From the NCBI GenBank assembly GCA_015490875.1, contig WFWZ01000129.1, positions 1 through 64,000 on the forward strand: a DNA stretch of 64,000 nucleotides. The letters run 5' to 3'. Below are positions 35,789 to 45,136 of the stretch, in pieces. The number at the start of each line of letters is the position of its first letter. Within the stretch, counting starts at the first letter, position 1. The position numbers and the translations under genes are program-made. The stretch comes from Planctomycetaceae bacterium. GTDB lineage: Bacteria > Planctomycetota > Planctomycetia > Pirellulales > Pirellulaceae. Under the pieces are notes generated by a model that worked only from the letters and a program-made list of their open reading frames with translations, was not told the DNA's origin and did not search any database.

Positions 35789-36118
35789 ATGTCGAACGTC
35801 GTCCATCTTACTGACGACAATTTCGAGTCGGAAGTGCTGCAATCGGACGTCCCCGTGCTGGTCGACTTTTGGGCTCCCTGGTGCGGACCCTGCCGCCAAC
35901 TTTCGCCGCTGATCGACGAATTGGCGGGCGAGACAGAAGGAAAGTATAAGATCGCCAAGCTGAACACAGATGAGGCTCAGCAGACGGCCTACAAATACCG
36001 TGTCAGCTCCATTCCCACGCTGATGGTCTTTAGTGGAGGCAACGTAGTGCAAACGCTGATCGGCGTGCAGCCCAAAGCGGCGATCTTGCAGGCACTCGAG
36101 TCGGCCGTCAACGCCTGA
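35789..36118 (+). CDS. trxA: Thioredoxin
   Basis: 109 residues from ATG at 35789, preceded by AAAAAGGAG. The redox motif WCGPC is at 31-35 within [11 protein letters not shown], and the cis-proline follows in [13 protein letters not shown]. It is a full-length cytoplasmic thioredoxin with no signal peptide. It is the likely substrate of trxB (6.2 kb). The next gene, 61 bases downstream on the same strand, is a peroxiredoxin with a selenocysteine-type codon; the two would form a reductant/peroxidase pair, although the peroxidase carries a signal peptide and may be exported. Confidence 0.95.
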   Translation: MSNVVHLTDDNFESEVLQSDVPVLVDFWAPWCGPCRQLSPLIDELAGETEGKYKIAKLNTDEAQQTAYKYRVSSIPTLMVFSGGNVVQTLIGVQPKAAILQALESAVNA

Positions 36119-36179
36119 CCGTCGCCAGCGGTGTGCGTCTTTCCTTGTCCCGAGTCTTTGGCTCTGGAGGATTCCCCTA

Positions 36180-36701
36180 ATGAAGATCTGGACTTTGGCA
36201 GCAGTGTTTGCCGCCACTTCGGTGGCCACGCTTGAGGCCGCACCACCGAAAGTCGGCGATCAGGCTCCCGATTTCGAACTGGTCGGAAGTGACGGAAAGA
36301 CTTACCGGCTGAGCGATTTCAAGGGAAAGAAAGGACTGGTGATCGCCTGGTTTCCCAAAGCGTTCACCGGCGGCTGAACGCTGGAGTGCAAGTCGCTCCG
36401 TGCGAGCGGCGATGCGTTGCGGAAGTACAACGTGGCCTATTTTGCGGCCAGTTGCGACGATGCCGAGACCAATCGGAAGTTCGCCGAGTCCTTGAAACTC
36501 GATTATCCCATCCTGAGCGATCCGGGAGGCAAAGTCGCCAAAGCGTTCGGCGTCTATTCGCCTCGCGGCTTCCCCAAACGTGTCACGTTCTACATCGACA
36601 AGGACGGCAAGATTGTGGCCATCGACACGAAGGTGAACGTGAGGCAGCATGGGGCCGATGTCGCCAAGCGGCTGGGAGAACTGGGCTTCGAGAAGCGATA
36701 G
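36180..36701 (+). CDS. Selenocysteine-containing peroxiredoxin (AhpC/TSA type), in-frame TGA at codon 66
   Basis: A single frame runs from ATG 36180 to TAG 36701 with one internal TGA (36375-36377, codon 66). Before it: signal-like [20 protein letters not shown], then [21 protein letters not shown] and [12 protein letters not shown]. After it: [58 protein letters not shown]. Peroxiredoxins have the peroxidatic Cys exactly where the TGA lies (PKAFTxGC), with Thr next; the resolving Cys may be C70 (UxxxC). A hairpin at 36392-36410 fits a SECIS element. The product would reduce peroxides using thioredoxin. A nonsense mutation is the alternative, but both halves are intact and in frame. Shown as one gene of 173 residues. 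Confidence 0.85.
36392..36410 (+). promoter_or_regulatory. Putative bacterial SECIS hairpin after the TGA codon
   Basis: GUCGCUC (36392-36398) pairs with GAGCGGC (36404-36410), including one G-U pair, around the loop CGUGC. The stem begins 14 bases after the TGA, and GU lies in the apical loop at 36400-36401. Bacterial SelB recognises such a hairpin just downstream of UGA. An outer CGC/GCG pair (36379-36381 with 36409-36411) may form alternatively. Confidence 0.7.
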
Positions 36702-36722
36702 TTGTTCGCTTGGTTGCTCAGG

Positions 36723-38753
<2,031 letters not shown>

Positions 38754-39131
38754 TCACTCGGTTCCGCATTCGGGCGTCACCGGTGCCTGGTAGACGGAGT
38801 TGGGGACCAGGCACAGAAACCGCATTGGTCGATCGCCCGTGTTGCGGAACTGATGGACTTCATCGGGAGCAACGAAGACGACATCGCCTGCTTTCAGGGG
38901 GTGCTCCTGGTCGCCTTCGATGACGACCCCTTCGCCCTCGAGCACATAAACCTCGTGTTCATACGGGTGATGATGGCGGGGCGTGTAGCCTCCCACCTCG
39001 ACTTCGAACTCGCGCATGGCGAAGTTGGGAGCCTGTTCACTTTTGCCGATCAACCAGCGGACGCGACAGCCGTGAGCGCCCGGCATGGTGACCTCTTGCT
39101 GGGGCACTTCTTGATGGGATTGCACTTTCAT
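38754..39131 (-). CDS. Single-domain cupin protein
   Basis: 125 residues from ATG at 39131, preceded by AAAGGAAG. A cupin double-stranded beta-helix with the metal motif HHHPYEHEVYVLEGEG (about 54-69) and the second motif LKAGDVVFVAPDEVHQFRNTGD. These motifs predict a bound metal ion. Small cupins include sugar isomerases, dioxygenases and binding proteins, so function cannot be fixed. The ATG overlaps the stop of the preceding membrane-protein gene by 4 bases. Confidence 0.87.
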   Translation of the reverse strand: MKVQSHQEVPQQEVTMPGAHGCRVRWLIGKSEQAPNFAMREFEVEVGGYTPRHHHPYEHEVYVLEGEGVVIEGDQEHPLKAGDVVFVAPDEVHQFRNTGDRPMRFLCLVPNSVYQAPVTPECGTE

Positions 39132-39439
39132 GATTCTTCCTTTGCCGTTGAAGTGGGTGCAGAGGATGGAGGGGACGACGAGGGAAGGCCTCGCGTCCGC
39201 CACCATTGGTCGGTTGCCAAAGAAGCGAAGGTCAAAAGAGCGACGACCGCCAGTTCGATGGCCAGAACACGTTCGCCGCGGCGGCGGAGGAAATCGACCA
39301 GCACGTGGTTCTGCCATCCCCCGCGGTCGAAGACGCCTCCAAACCAGAGTGCATACGCGCAGCAAGTGACACAGAAAACGGCGGCCGCAACCAGCAAAGC
39401 GACGTAAAACGGGTTGGCTAGGGGCGATCGAATTTTCAT
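39128..39439 (-). CDS. Small two-helix membrane protein
   Basis: 103 residues. ATG at 39439 follows GAGAGA. Two hydrophobic stretches, FYVALLVAAAVFCVTCCAYALWFGG and LAIELAVVALLTFASLA, with a short charged loop and a Ser/Pro-rich tail. I do not recognise the family. Its stop overlaps the cupin start by 4 bases, so they are coupled. ligA may be read from the same transcript. Confidence 0.72.
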   Translation of the reverse strand: MKIRSPLANPFYVALLVAAAVFCVTCCAYALWFGGVFDRGGWQNHVLVDFLRRRGERVLAIELAVVALLTFASLATDQWWRTRGLPSSSPPSSAPTSTAKEES

Positions 39440-39509
39440 TCTCTCTCAGGTCACGACAACGTTATGTCACCGTATGCCCAAAGGATACAGCACGTGTGGA
39501 CGCTTCGCA

Positions 39510-41018
39510 TCAGGACAGTTCGGCGATTCTCGCAAAGTCGGCTTTCAGGGAACGGTAGAGCTGCTGGTACTCGGGGAAGGCACGATCGTAGACGGCTCGA
39601 GCTCGCCGCTGCACCTTCGTACTGCTCGTAATCTCGATCGTCGCCTGGCAGGCTTCTTGGACATTCTTGAAGCTGCCGCCTCCGACGGCTGCCAGGAGCG
39701 CGACTCCGTAAGCGGGTCCTTCCTCGGCGTTGATTGTCACGGCGGACTTGCCGAAGACATCGGCTTGGATCTGGCGCCACAGAGGGCTTTTGCTTCCGCC
39801 TCCGGAAACTCGAATCTGTCGGACCGGGACGCCCAGCTCGCGGATAATCTCAAGGCTATCGCGCATCGCGTAGGCGACACCTTCCATGATGGCTCGAGCC
39901 AGGTGGCCGCGGCCGTGCTTGAGGGTCAGACCGACAAAGGAGCCGCGGGCATGTGGGTCGGCATGGGGCGTGCGTTCACCGGCGAGATAGGGGAGGAAGA
40001 AGAGTCCTTCCGAGCCTGGAGGGATTTCGGCGGCTTCTTGATTGAGTACGTCGTAGGCTCGTCGTTTGAGTTCCGGACAGAGTTTCTGGGCGAACCACTG
40101 CAGAGCTCCCCCGCCCGTGAGACTGACGCCCATCATGTGCCACTTGCCTCGCACGGCATGGCAGAAGGTGTGGAGTCTCCCTTGAGGATCGATTTGCACT
40201 TCGTCGCTGTGGACGAACATGATTCCCGACGTGCCGATCGACGTGGAGAGAATCCCTTTCTTCACAACGCCGGTGCCGACGCCGTTGGCGGCACAGTCGC
40301 CGGCACCGCCGACGACGAGACAGTTCGTCGTCAGGCCCAATAGCTTGGCGGCTTTGGGCGTGAGTTGTCCTGTGACGTCTTCTGACTCGTAACAGACCGG
40401 GAGCAGGTCGGGGTCGAGTTCGAGTTTGGCAAGGAGGGACCGCGACCATTGGCGCCGGCGGACGTCGAGCAGCAACATGCCGCTGGCGTCGCTGACATCG
40501 GTGGCCAGTTCGCCGGTCAAGCGCCGTCGCACTTCGTCCTTGGGGAGGAGAATGTGCACGGTTCGTTCAAAATGTCGAGGCTCGTGGTTGCGCAGCCAGA
40601 GGATTTTGGGAGCGGTAAAGCCAGTGAGTGCCGGGTTGGCGACCATTTGGATGAGTCGTCGGCGTCCCCCGACTCGCTCTTCGATCTCCGCACACTCGGC
40701 GGCCGTGCGCTGATCATTCCAGAGGATGGCAGGGCGGATGACGCGCTGGTTTCGATCGAGGAAGACGGAACCATGCATTTGGCCTGAGAGGCCGATAGCG
40801 CGGACGTCGGCAGGCTTCAGTTTCGCCTTGCGCATGACCGCTCGCACCGTCCGGATCGTCGCTTTCCACCAATCCTCCGGGTCTTGTTCACTCCAAAGCG
40901 GCTTGGGATGATACAGAGGGTAGCGGGCGTCTGCATCGGCGAGGATGGTTCCTTGGTCGTTGATTGCCAGGGTCTTGGTGCCCGACGTCCCGATGTCGAT
41001 TCCCAGGTAAACGCTCAT
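39510..41018 (-). CDS. xylB: Xylulokinase (FGGY carbohydrate kinase)
   Basis: 502 residues from ATG at 41018; the reading up to 41366 overlaps the divergent gene and is not used. Phosphate motif [14 protein letters not shown], substrate motif [13 protein letters not shown] with [11 protein letters not shown]-site motifs [16 protein letters not shown] and [15 protein letters not shown]-like sequence near 430. It phosphorylates D-xylulose on the way to the pentose phosphate pathway; the length and motif order match XylB better than glycerol kinase. It is divergent from a solute-binding lipoprotein with a 41-base gap, so sugar uptake and use may be regulated together. Confidence 0.9.
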   Translation of the reverse strand: MSVYLGIDIGTSGTKTLAINDQGTILADADARYPLYHPKPLWSEQDPEDWWKATIRTVRAVMRKAKLKPADVRAIGLSGQMHGSVFLDRNQRVIRPAILWNDQRTAAECAEIEERVGGRRRLIQMVANPALTGFTAPKILWLRNHEPRHFERTVHILLPKDEVRRRLTGELATDVSDASGMLLLDVRRRQWSRSLLAKLELDPDLLPVCYESEDVTGQLTPKAAKLLGLTTNCLVVGGAGDCAANGVGTGVVKKGILSTSIGTSGIMFVHSDEVQIDPQGRLHTFCHAVRGKWHMMGVSLTGGGALQWFAQKLCPELKRRAYDVLNQEAAEIPPGSEGLFFLPYLAGERTPHADPHARGSFVGLTLKHGRGHLARAIMEGVAYAMRDSLEIIRELGVPVRQIRVSGGGSKSPLWRQIQADVFGKSAVTINAEEGPAYGVALLAAVGGGSFKNVQEACQATIEITSSTKVQRRARAVYDRAFPEYQQLYRSLKADFARIAELS

Positions 41019-41059
41019 AGGGTGCCGTACCTCTTGCCGGAAAAAGGAACGATAGACTA

Positions 41060-42586
41060 ATGCCCAGCTTTCAGCTTTGCAGCGCCGAACCAGCTCGGTC
41101 GGGAGGATCAGCGACTCAAGGTGCGATTCTATCGCCCCCAGTGCGCCGCTGGCAACCATGCTCGACCCCTTGGCTGTTTCTGGTCCCCTGCTGCTTCGCG
41201 TTGGCCTTGGTCTCCTGCCGGCCGGCGGAGACGCCGCGAGACAAGACGGAGACTCCTCCTGAGCCGGTTCGATTGAAGCTTCTAGTCGTCGACGACCCGG
41301 GGCTGGCGCGGGAGATCGAGCGTCAGTGGAATGCGCGCGGTTCGGGAGAGCTGACGGTGGAAGCAATCGAGGGTAAACGACTTGAGACGATGCGCCGTTT
41401 GCCCGCCGACATGATCGTCTTTCCCTCGCGGCTGCTCGGCCGACTCGTCATCGAAGATCTGATTGGGCCGTGGCCGACCAGCGGCGAGGGGGCAGGTCGG
41501 AGCGACCCGGACATCTTTCCCTTGCAGCGGTTCCGCGAGATGCGATGGGGGGCGACGTGGTATGCCGTCACGTTCGGCTCGCCTCAGTTCGTGCTCTATT
41601 TGAGGAACGATCGGCTGGCATCGTTGCGGCGCGAGCCACCACAAACGTGGGAGGAGTATGCCGAGCTGGGTGGTCAGTGGCATCGCGAGGCGCAATCGAA
41701 GACGGGTGGCGCGACTCCCTTTGCACTGGCGGAGCCTTTGGGCCCGGGATGGGCGGCGCCGGTTTTGCTAGCTCGAGCCGCCGGTTACGTCGGGCATGCC
41801 AGCCAATACTCGGGACTCTTTGATTTCACCTCCATGGAGCCGCTGGTAAATGAGCCTCCATTCGTGCGAGCTTTGGAGGAGCTGGTGGAAGCGGCCAAGT
41901 TGGCGCCGCCGGCGGTACTCGAAGCCGATCCCGCAACCGTAAAACGATGGTTCTACGAAGGCAAAGTGGCGATGGCGTGGGGGTGGCCGACGCACACATT
42001 CGATATCGCCAAAGAAGTCGACAACCCGATCGACGTGGACACAGTGGGTTTCGCCCGGCTACCGGGTTCTCGGCGGGCCTATCTGTTCAGTCAGAGCGAA
42101 TGGGAAGCGCGGGAGTCGCGGGACGACCCGCGGGTACCCCTATTGGGAACGGCGGGGCGATTGGGAGCCATCGTGCGCGGCACGTCGCGGCGACAAGAGG
42201 CCGCAGCAGCGTTGGCTTGGTTGAGTGGCAGGGAAATCGGTGTGACGATCAGTGCGGCCAGCCCCGCAACGACGGCCTACCGGGCCAGTCACCGAGCCGA
42301 CGTACGGTGGCTAGACCAGGGACTCCCCGATGTCCTGGCTACTCAATACGGCAAACTCGTGCAACAGAACCAATCCCAAGGCACGGCGCTCTTCGCACCG
42401 CGCATTCCCGGTGCTTCCCGATATCTGTCGGTACTCGACGATGCCGTGCGACGAGCGGTCCGCGAAGAGGTTCCCCCAAAGCAATGCCTCGATGAAGTGG
42501 CTCAGAAGTGGGCAGCCATCACTCGCGAACTCGGGAAAGACGCTCAAGTTGAAGCCTACCATCGAAGTCTTGGGTTGCGGCGTTGA
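41060..42586 (+). CDS. Extracellular solute-binding lipoprotein
   Basis: 508 residues. A long N-terminus is followed by a hydrophobic stretch and the lipobox LVSC (C53), so the mature protein would be lipid-anchored. The body has features of family-1 ABC solute-binding proteins: [61 protein letters not shown] and [10 protein letters not shown]. The ligand is probably a sugar given the divergent xylB (41-base gap), but this is inference. No permease or ATPase gene follows. The start may be later than 41060 since the first 30 residues are not typical. Confidence 0.75.
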   Translation: MPSFQLCSAEPARSGGSATQGAILSPPVRRWQPCSTPWLFLVPCCFALALVSCRPAETPRDKTETPPEPVRLKLLVVDDPGLAREIERQWNARGSGELTVEAIEGKRLETMRRLPADMIVFPSRLLGRLVIEDLIGPWPTSGEGAGRSDPDIFPLQRFREMRWGATWYAVTFGSPQFVLYLRNDRLASLRREPPQTWEEYAELGGQWHREAQSKTGGATPFALAEPLGPGWAAPVLLARAAGYVGHASQYSGLFDFTSMEPLVNEPPFVRALEELVEAAKLAPPAVLEADPATVKRWFYEGKVAMAWGWPTHTFDIAKEVDNPIDVDTVGFARLPGSRRAYLFSQSEWEARESRDDPRVPLLGTAGRLGAIVRGTSRRQEAAAALAWLSGREIGVTISAASPATTAYRASHRADVRWLDQGLPDVLATQYGKLVQQNQSQGTALFAPRIPGASRYLSVLDDAVRRAVREEVPPKQCLDEVAQKWAAITRELGKDAQVEAYHRSLGLRR

Positions 42587-42682
42587 ACGACAACAGCCTC
42601 GCGTGCTGGAAGGCACGGAGGCTGCTGCCGGTTGCCGATCGTGCGTTCGGGAGCCATCGTGGGAGCGACTCCCGTCCGAGCG

Positions 42683-43999
42683 TCAATACAGGAACTCGAT
42701 TCCGAAGTAACCTCCGTGGAGGATCATACTCCCGTCGGAGTTGATGTCGCGCACGCCGCCGATGTCGGCGAAGTAGAGCGGAATTTGATCGGTCGTCAGC
42801 GCAACGCCGGTGATGCCGACAGCGCGATAACCCATCGTGGCACTCCAGTGAGGCAGAAACTGGTAGCGAAAACCGAAGTCGATTTCGCTGATGAAGGCCA
42901 CGCCCGTCGTCGACGTGTTGACGTTGAACGCTTGTCCGTTGTAAGGGCTGGCCGCGTTATTGACGACCGCATCACCGGCGCTACCGCTAATACGGGAGCG
43001 GTGGGAGATATGCGATCCATAGAATCCGGTCTTGGCCGTAGCGTAGGCGCTGAAGACCTGATGAAAGCGGTAATCGAGACCGAGGCCGACCTGGCCACCG
43101 ATGAAGTTGTTGTCGATGTCGATCAGATACGTCACTTCGTTGACGTCCCCGTCGAACACCGTGTTGGCATCGTCGGTCATGTATTCGAAACCGTCGTTGA
43201 ACTTCAGGTAGCGGATCCCCGCCAGCCAGCGAAAACTGACGTGGTGGCCGCCGCAAGTGAATCCGCTTCCGTAAAACGGCGAGCGAACCAGGTTGAGTTC
43301 GACGTTATGCGCCTCGTAACTTCGGACCAGTCGGTGGATAAACGCGTTGGTGTAGAAGTCGGCAACCGCCGTTCCGTTGTATTCCAGGGAGTCGAATGCG
43401 AAGACGGTGTCCAGATCGGTGGCGTTGCCAACCGTGCCATCGGGGTCGAAAGCATCGGCTTGCCGATTCGAGGGATCAATGCCCCAGTAACCGACTTCCA
43501 CGGCGTAGCAACCGCCGGCCAAAAGTCGCCCCAGAACAACGTCGCCTCCCCATCCCCAATTCGGTGATGCCTGGTCGGTGAACAACCGGCCGTCCCCCAG
43601 ATCAGCCGTGTTGTAGCTCAGCCACACAGGATCCAGGTCGTCGCGCGTCATGAAACTGGCACCCGCGCGGCCGTACCACAGGGCGCAGGAGTCGGCGCAC
43701 GGCCAGTAGCCGTATCCATCTCCATAGGAAGCGCCATAGCCTTTCCCTCCTTCTGGCATCAGGCCGCTGTTTCCGCCTGTCAACGGCGCCGGCTGGGGCT
43801 GGACGGCTTCCGCTTGGCCGCTGGCGGCAGGAGGAGCCGGCGGTTGTGGCTCGATGCGCGGGGACGCAGAAGCCCGATACGCGGTGGGTGGCGTCGCGTA
43901 CCCCGTGCTGGGGTAGCTCATTGAGGGAGGCTGAGCGAAGACAGAAGCGGCACTGGCGCAGACCGCTGCCAACGCGGTGAACGACCACGGACGAGGCAT
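42683..43999 (-). CDS. BBP7-family outer membrane beta-barrel protein
   Basis: 438 residues from ATG at 43999, preceded by AAGGAG. Signal peptide MPRPWSFTALAAVCASAASVFAQ, a Pro/Ala-rich linker (about 25-75), then a beta-barrel: ALWYGRAGASFMTRDD, WGWGGDVVLGRLLAGGCYAVEVGYWG, FRWLAGIRYLKFND, GGQVGLGLDYRF and the C-terminal aromatic ILHGGYFGIEFLY. BBP7 is a family of planctomycete-type outer membrane proteins. The function is unknown; it may be a porin or structural protein. A palindrome CGAGC-TCCGT-GCTCG lies upstream at 44046-44060. Confidence 0.85.
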   Translation of the reverse strand: MPRPWSFTALAAVCASAASVFAQPPSMSYPSTGYATPPTAYRASASPRIEPQPPAPPAASGQAEAVQPQPAPLTGGNSGLMPEGGKGYGASYGDGYGYWPCADSCALWYGRAGASFMTRDDLDPVWLSYNTADLGDGRLFTDQASPNWGWGGDVVLGRLLAGGCYAVEVGYWGIDPSNRQADAFDPDGTVGNATDLDTVFAFDSLEYNGTAVADFYTNAFIHRLVRSYEAHNVELNLVRSPFYGSGFTCGGHHVSFRWLAGIRYLKFNDGFEYMTDDANTVFDGDVNEVTYLIDIDNNFIGGQVGLGLDYRFHQVFSAYATAKTGFYGSHISHRSRISGSAGDAVVNNAASPYNGQAFNVNTSTTGVAFISEIDFGFRYQFLPHWSATMGYRAVGITGVALTTDQIPLYFADIGGVRDINSDGSMILHGGYFGIEFLY

Positions 44000-44297
44000 G
44001 GGGATCTCCTTTGTCAAGTATGTCCATTACTTCCAGTCAATCGAGCTCCGTGCTCGATGGGAACATCCGCTTTCCCAACCATGACGTCCGTGTCACGGGG
44101 AGCCCTTCCTGGCTCGCAATCACGTTCATCGTCCGCGGTCTTTCCCCACACCAAGAGAAAGTGGCTCGTTTCCGGCGTGCAATCCGAGTCGCGGCCGTCC
44201 AAGCAAAACGTCGCGAACAGTCCGGGGAATAGTCGCAACCGTCACTTCCCGGCTCAAGCTATCCACGGCACACATCCGTACCAGGATCGGCTGCAGA

Positions 44298-44963
44298 TCA
44301 ATCCAGCACCTTGATCCGGATATTCCGCCAGCGCACTTCGTAAGGCCCTTGGCCTCGAGGAATCGCATGTACCTGCAGACCGATAAAGCCTCGGGGATGC
44401 GTCTTGTAGATCGCTTCATCCGTGAGATCTTCAATCTTGTGGCCGTTAATCCAGGTCTGGATTCGAGGCCCTTTGGCGACGATACGGTAGTGATTCCACT
44501 GGCCGTCTTTGAAGTATTTGTGCGGTTTGAGTCGCTCGGGAGGAGTCAGCCATCCCCGACCGGTCGCCTCGCCATAGACGTAACCGGACTCGCATCCCTT
44601 CTCGCCGGCAGCTTCGATCTCGACCTGTGGGCCATAGACGCGGCCGGTCGGCGACCCCTTCGTCTTGGATCGGATCTGGACTCCCGAATTGAGCCGGTTG
44701 TCGACCTTGACATCGAACTCGAGTTCGAAATCGCCGTACTCCTTCACCGTACAGAGAAACGAGTTGGGACTTCCTTCCGCCGTCTTTCCGACAATACACC
44801 CATCTTCGACTCGATAGGTGGCTGTACCGTTCTTCTGGATCCATCCGTCCAACGTCTTGCCGTCGAACAGCGATACCCAACCCGAGTCCCCTCCTGCCGG
44901 CGCAGAAACCGTGACCGCCAACGTTCCCACGATCCCTACGATCCCCATCATTGTCGTTCGCAT
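44298..44963 (-). CDS. Secreted DUF1080 (3-keto-disaccharide hydrolase-like) protein
   Basis: 221 residues with an N-terminal signal peptide (IVGIVGTLAVTVSAPAGG). A concanavalin/LamG-like beta-sandwich of DUF1080: WVSLFDGKTLDGWIQKNG, DGCIVGKTAEGSPNSFL, YGDFELEFDVKVDNRLNSGVQIRS, VYGPQVEIEAA and GFIGLQVHAI. Characterised relatives hydrolyse 3-keto-disaccharides; planctomycetes have many copies. The position between the BBP7 gene and the 893-residue secreted protein gives no further clue. The 298-base gap after it (44000-44297) holds only the short palindrome noted for the BBP7 entry. Confidence 0.86.
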   Translation of the reverse strand: MRTTMMGIVGIVGTLAVTVSAPAGGDSGWVSLFDGKTLDGWIQKNGTATYRVEDGCIVGKTAEGSPNSFLCTVKEYGDFELEFDVKVDNRLNSGVQIRSKTKGSPTGRVYGPQVEIEAAGEKGCESGYVYGEATGRGWLTPPERLKPHKYFKDGQWNHYRIVAKGPRIQTWINGHKIEDLTDEAIYKTHPRGFIGLQVHAIPRGQGPYEVRWRNIRIKVLD

Positions 44964-45136
44964 CGTTGTTTCTCCTGCTGCCGTCGGCTGATCGGAAACC
45001 CTCGACTGCTACATCTACGCCCTAGGACGTGACTGACTCAGTCGTTCCCTATGATAACGAAAGAGGGACCACTTGGCGATCTACGGTTGCTACCGGATGA
45101 CGGATTACCGGGTGCACCTGCCGGATCTGTGCGTGA

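Noticed and set aside
36180-36377. Peroxiredoxin as a truncated 65-residue gene plus a separate 94-residue fragment
   Set aside because: The frame is continuous, the catalytic position is exactly the TGA, and a SECIS-like hairpin follows; a read-through gene explains all three.
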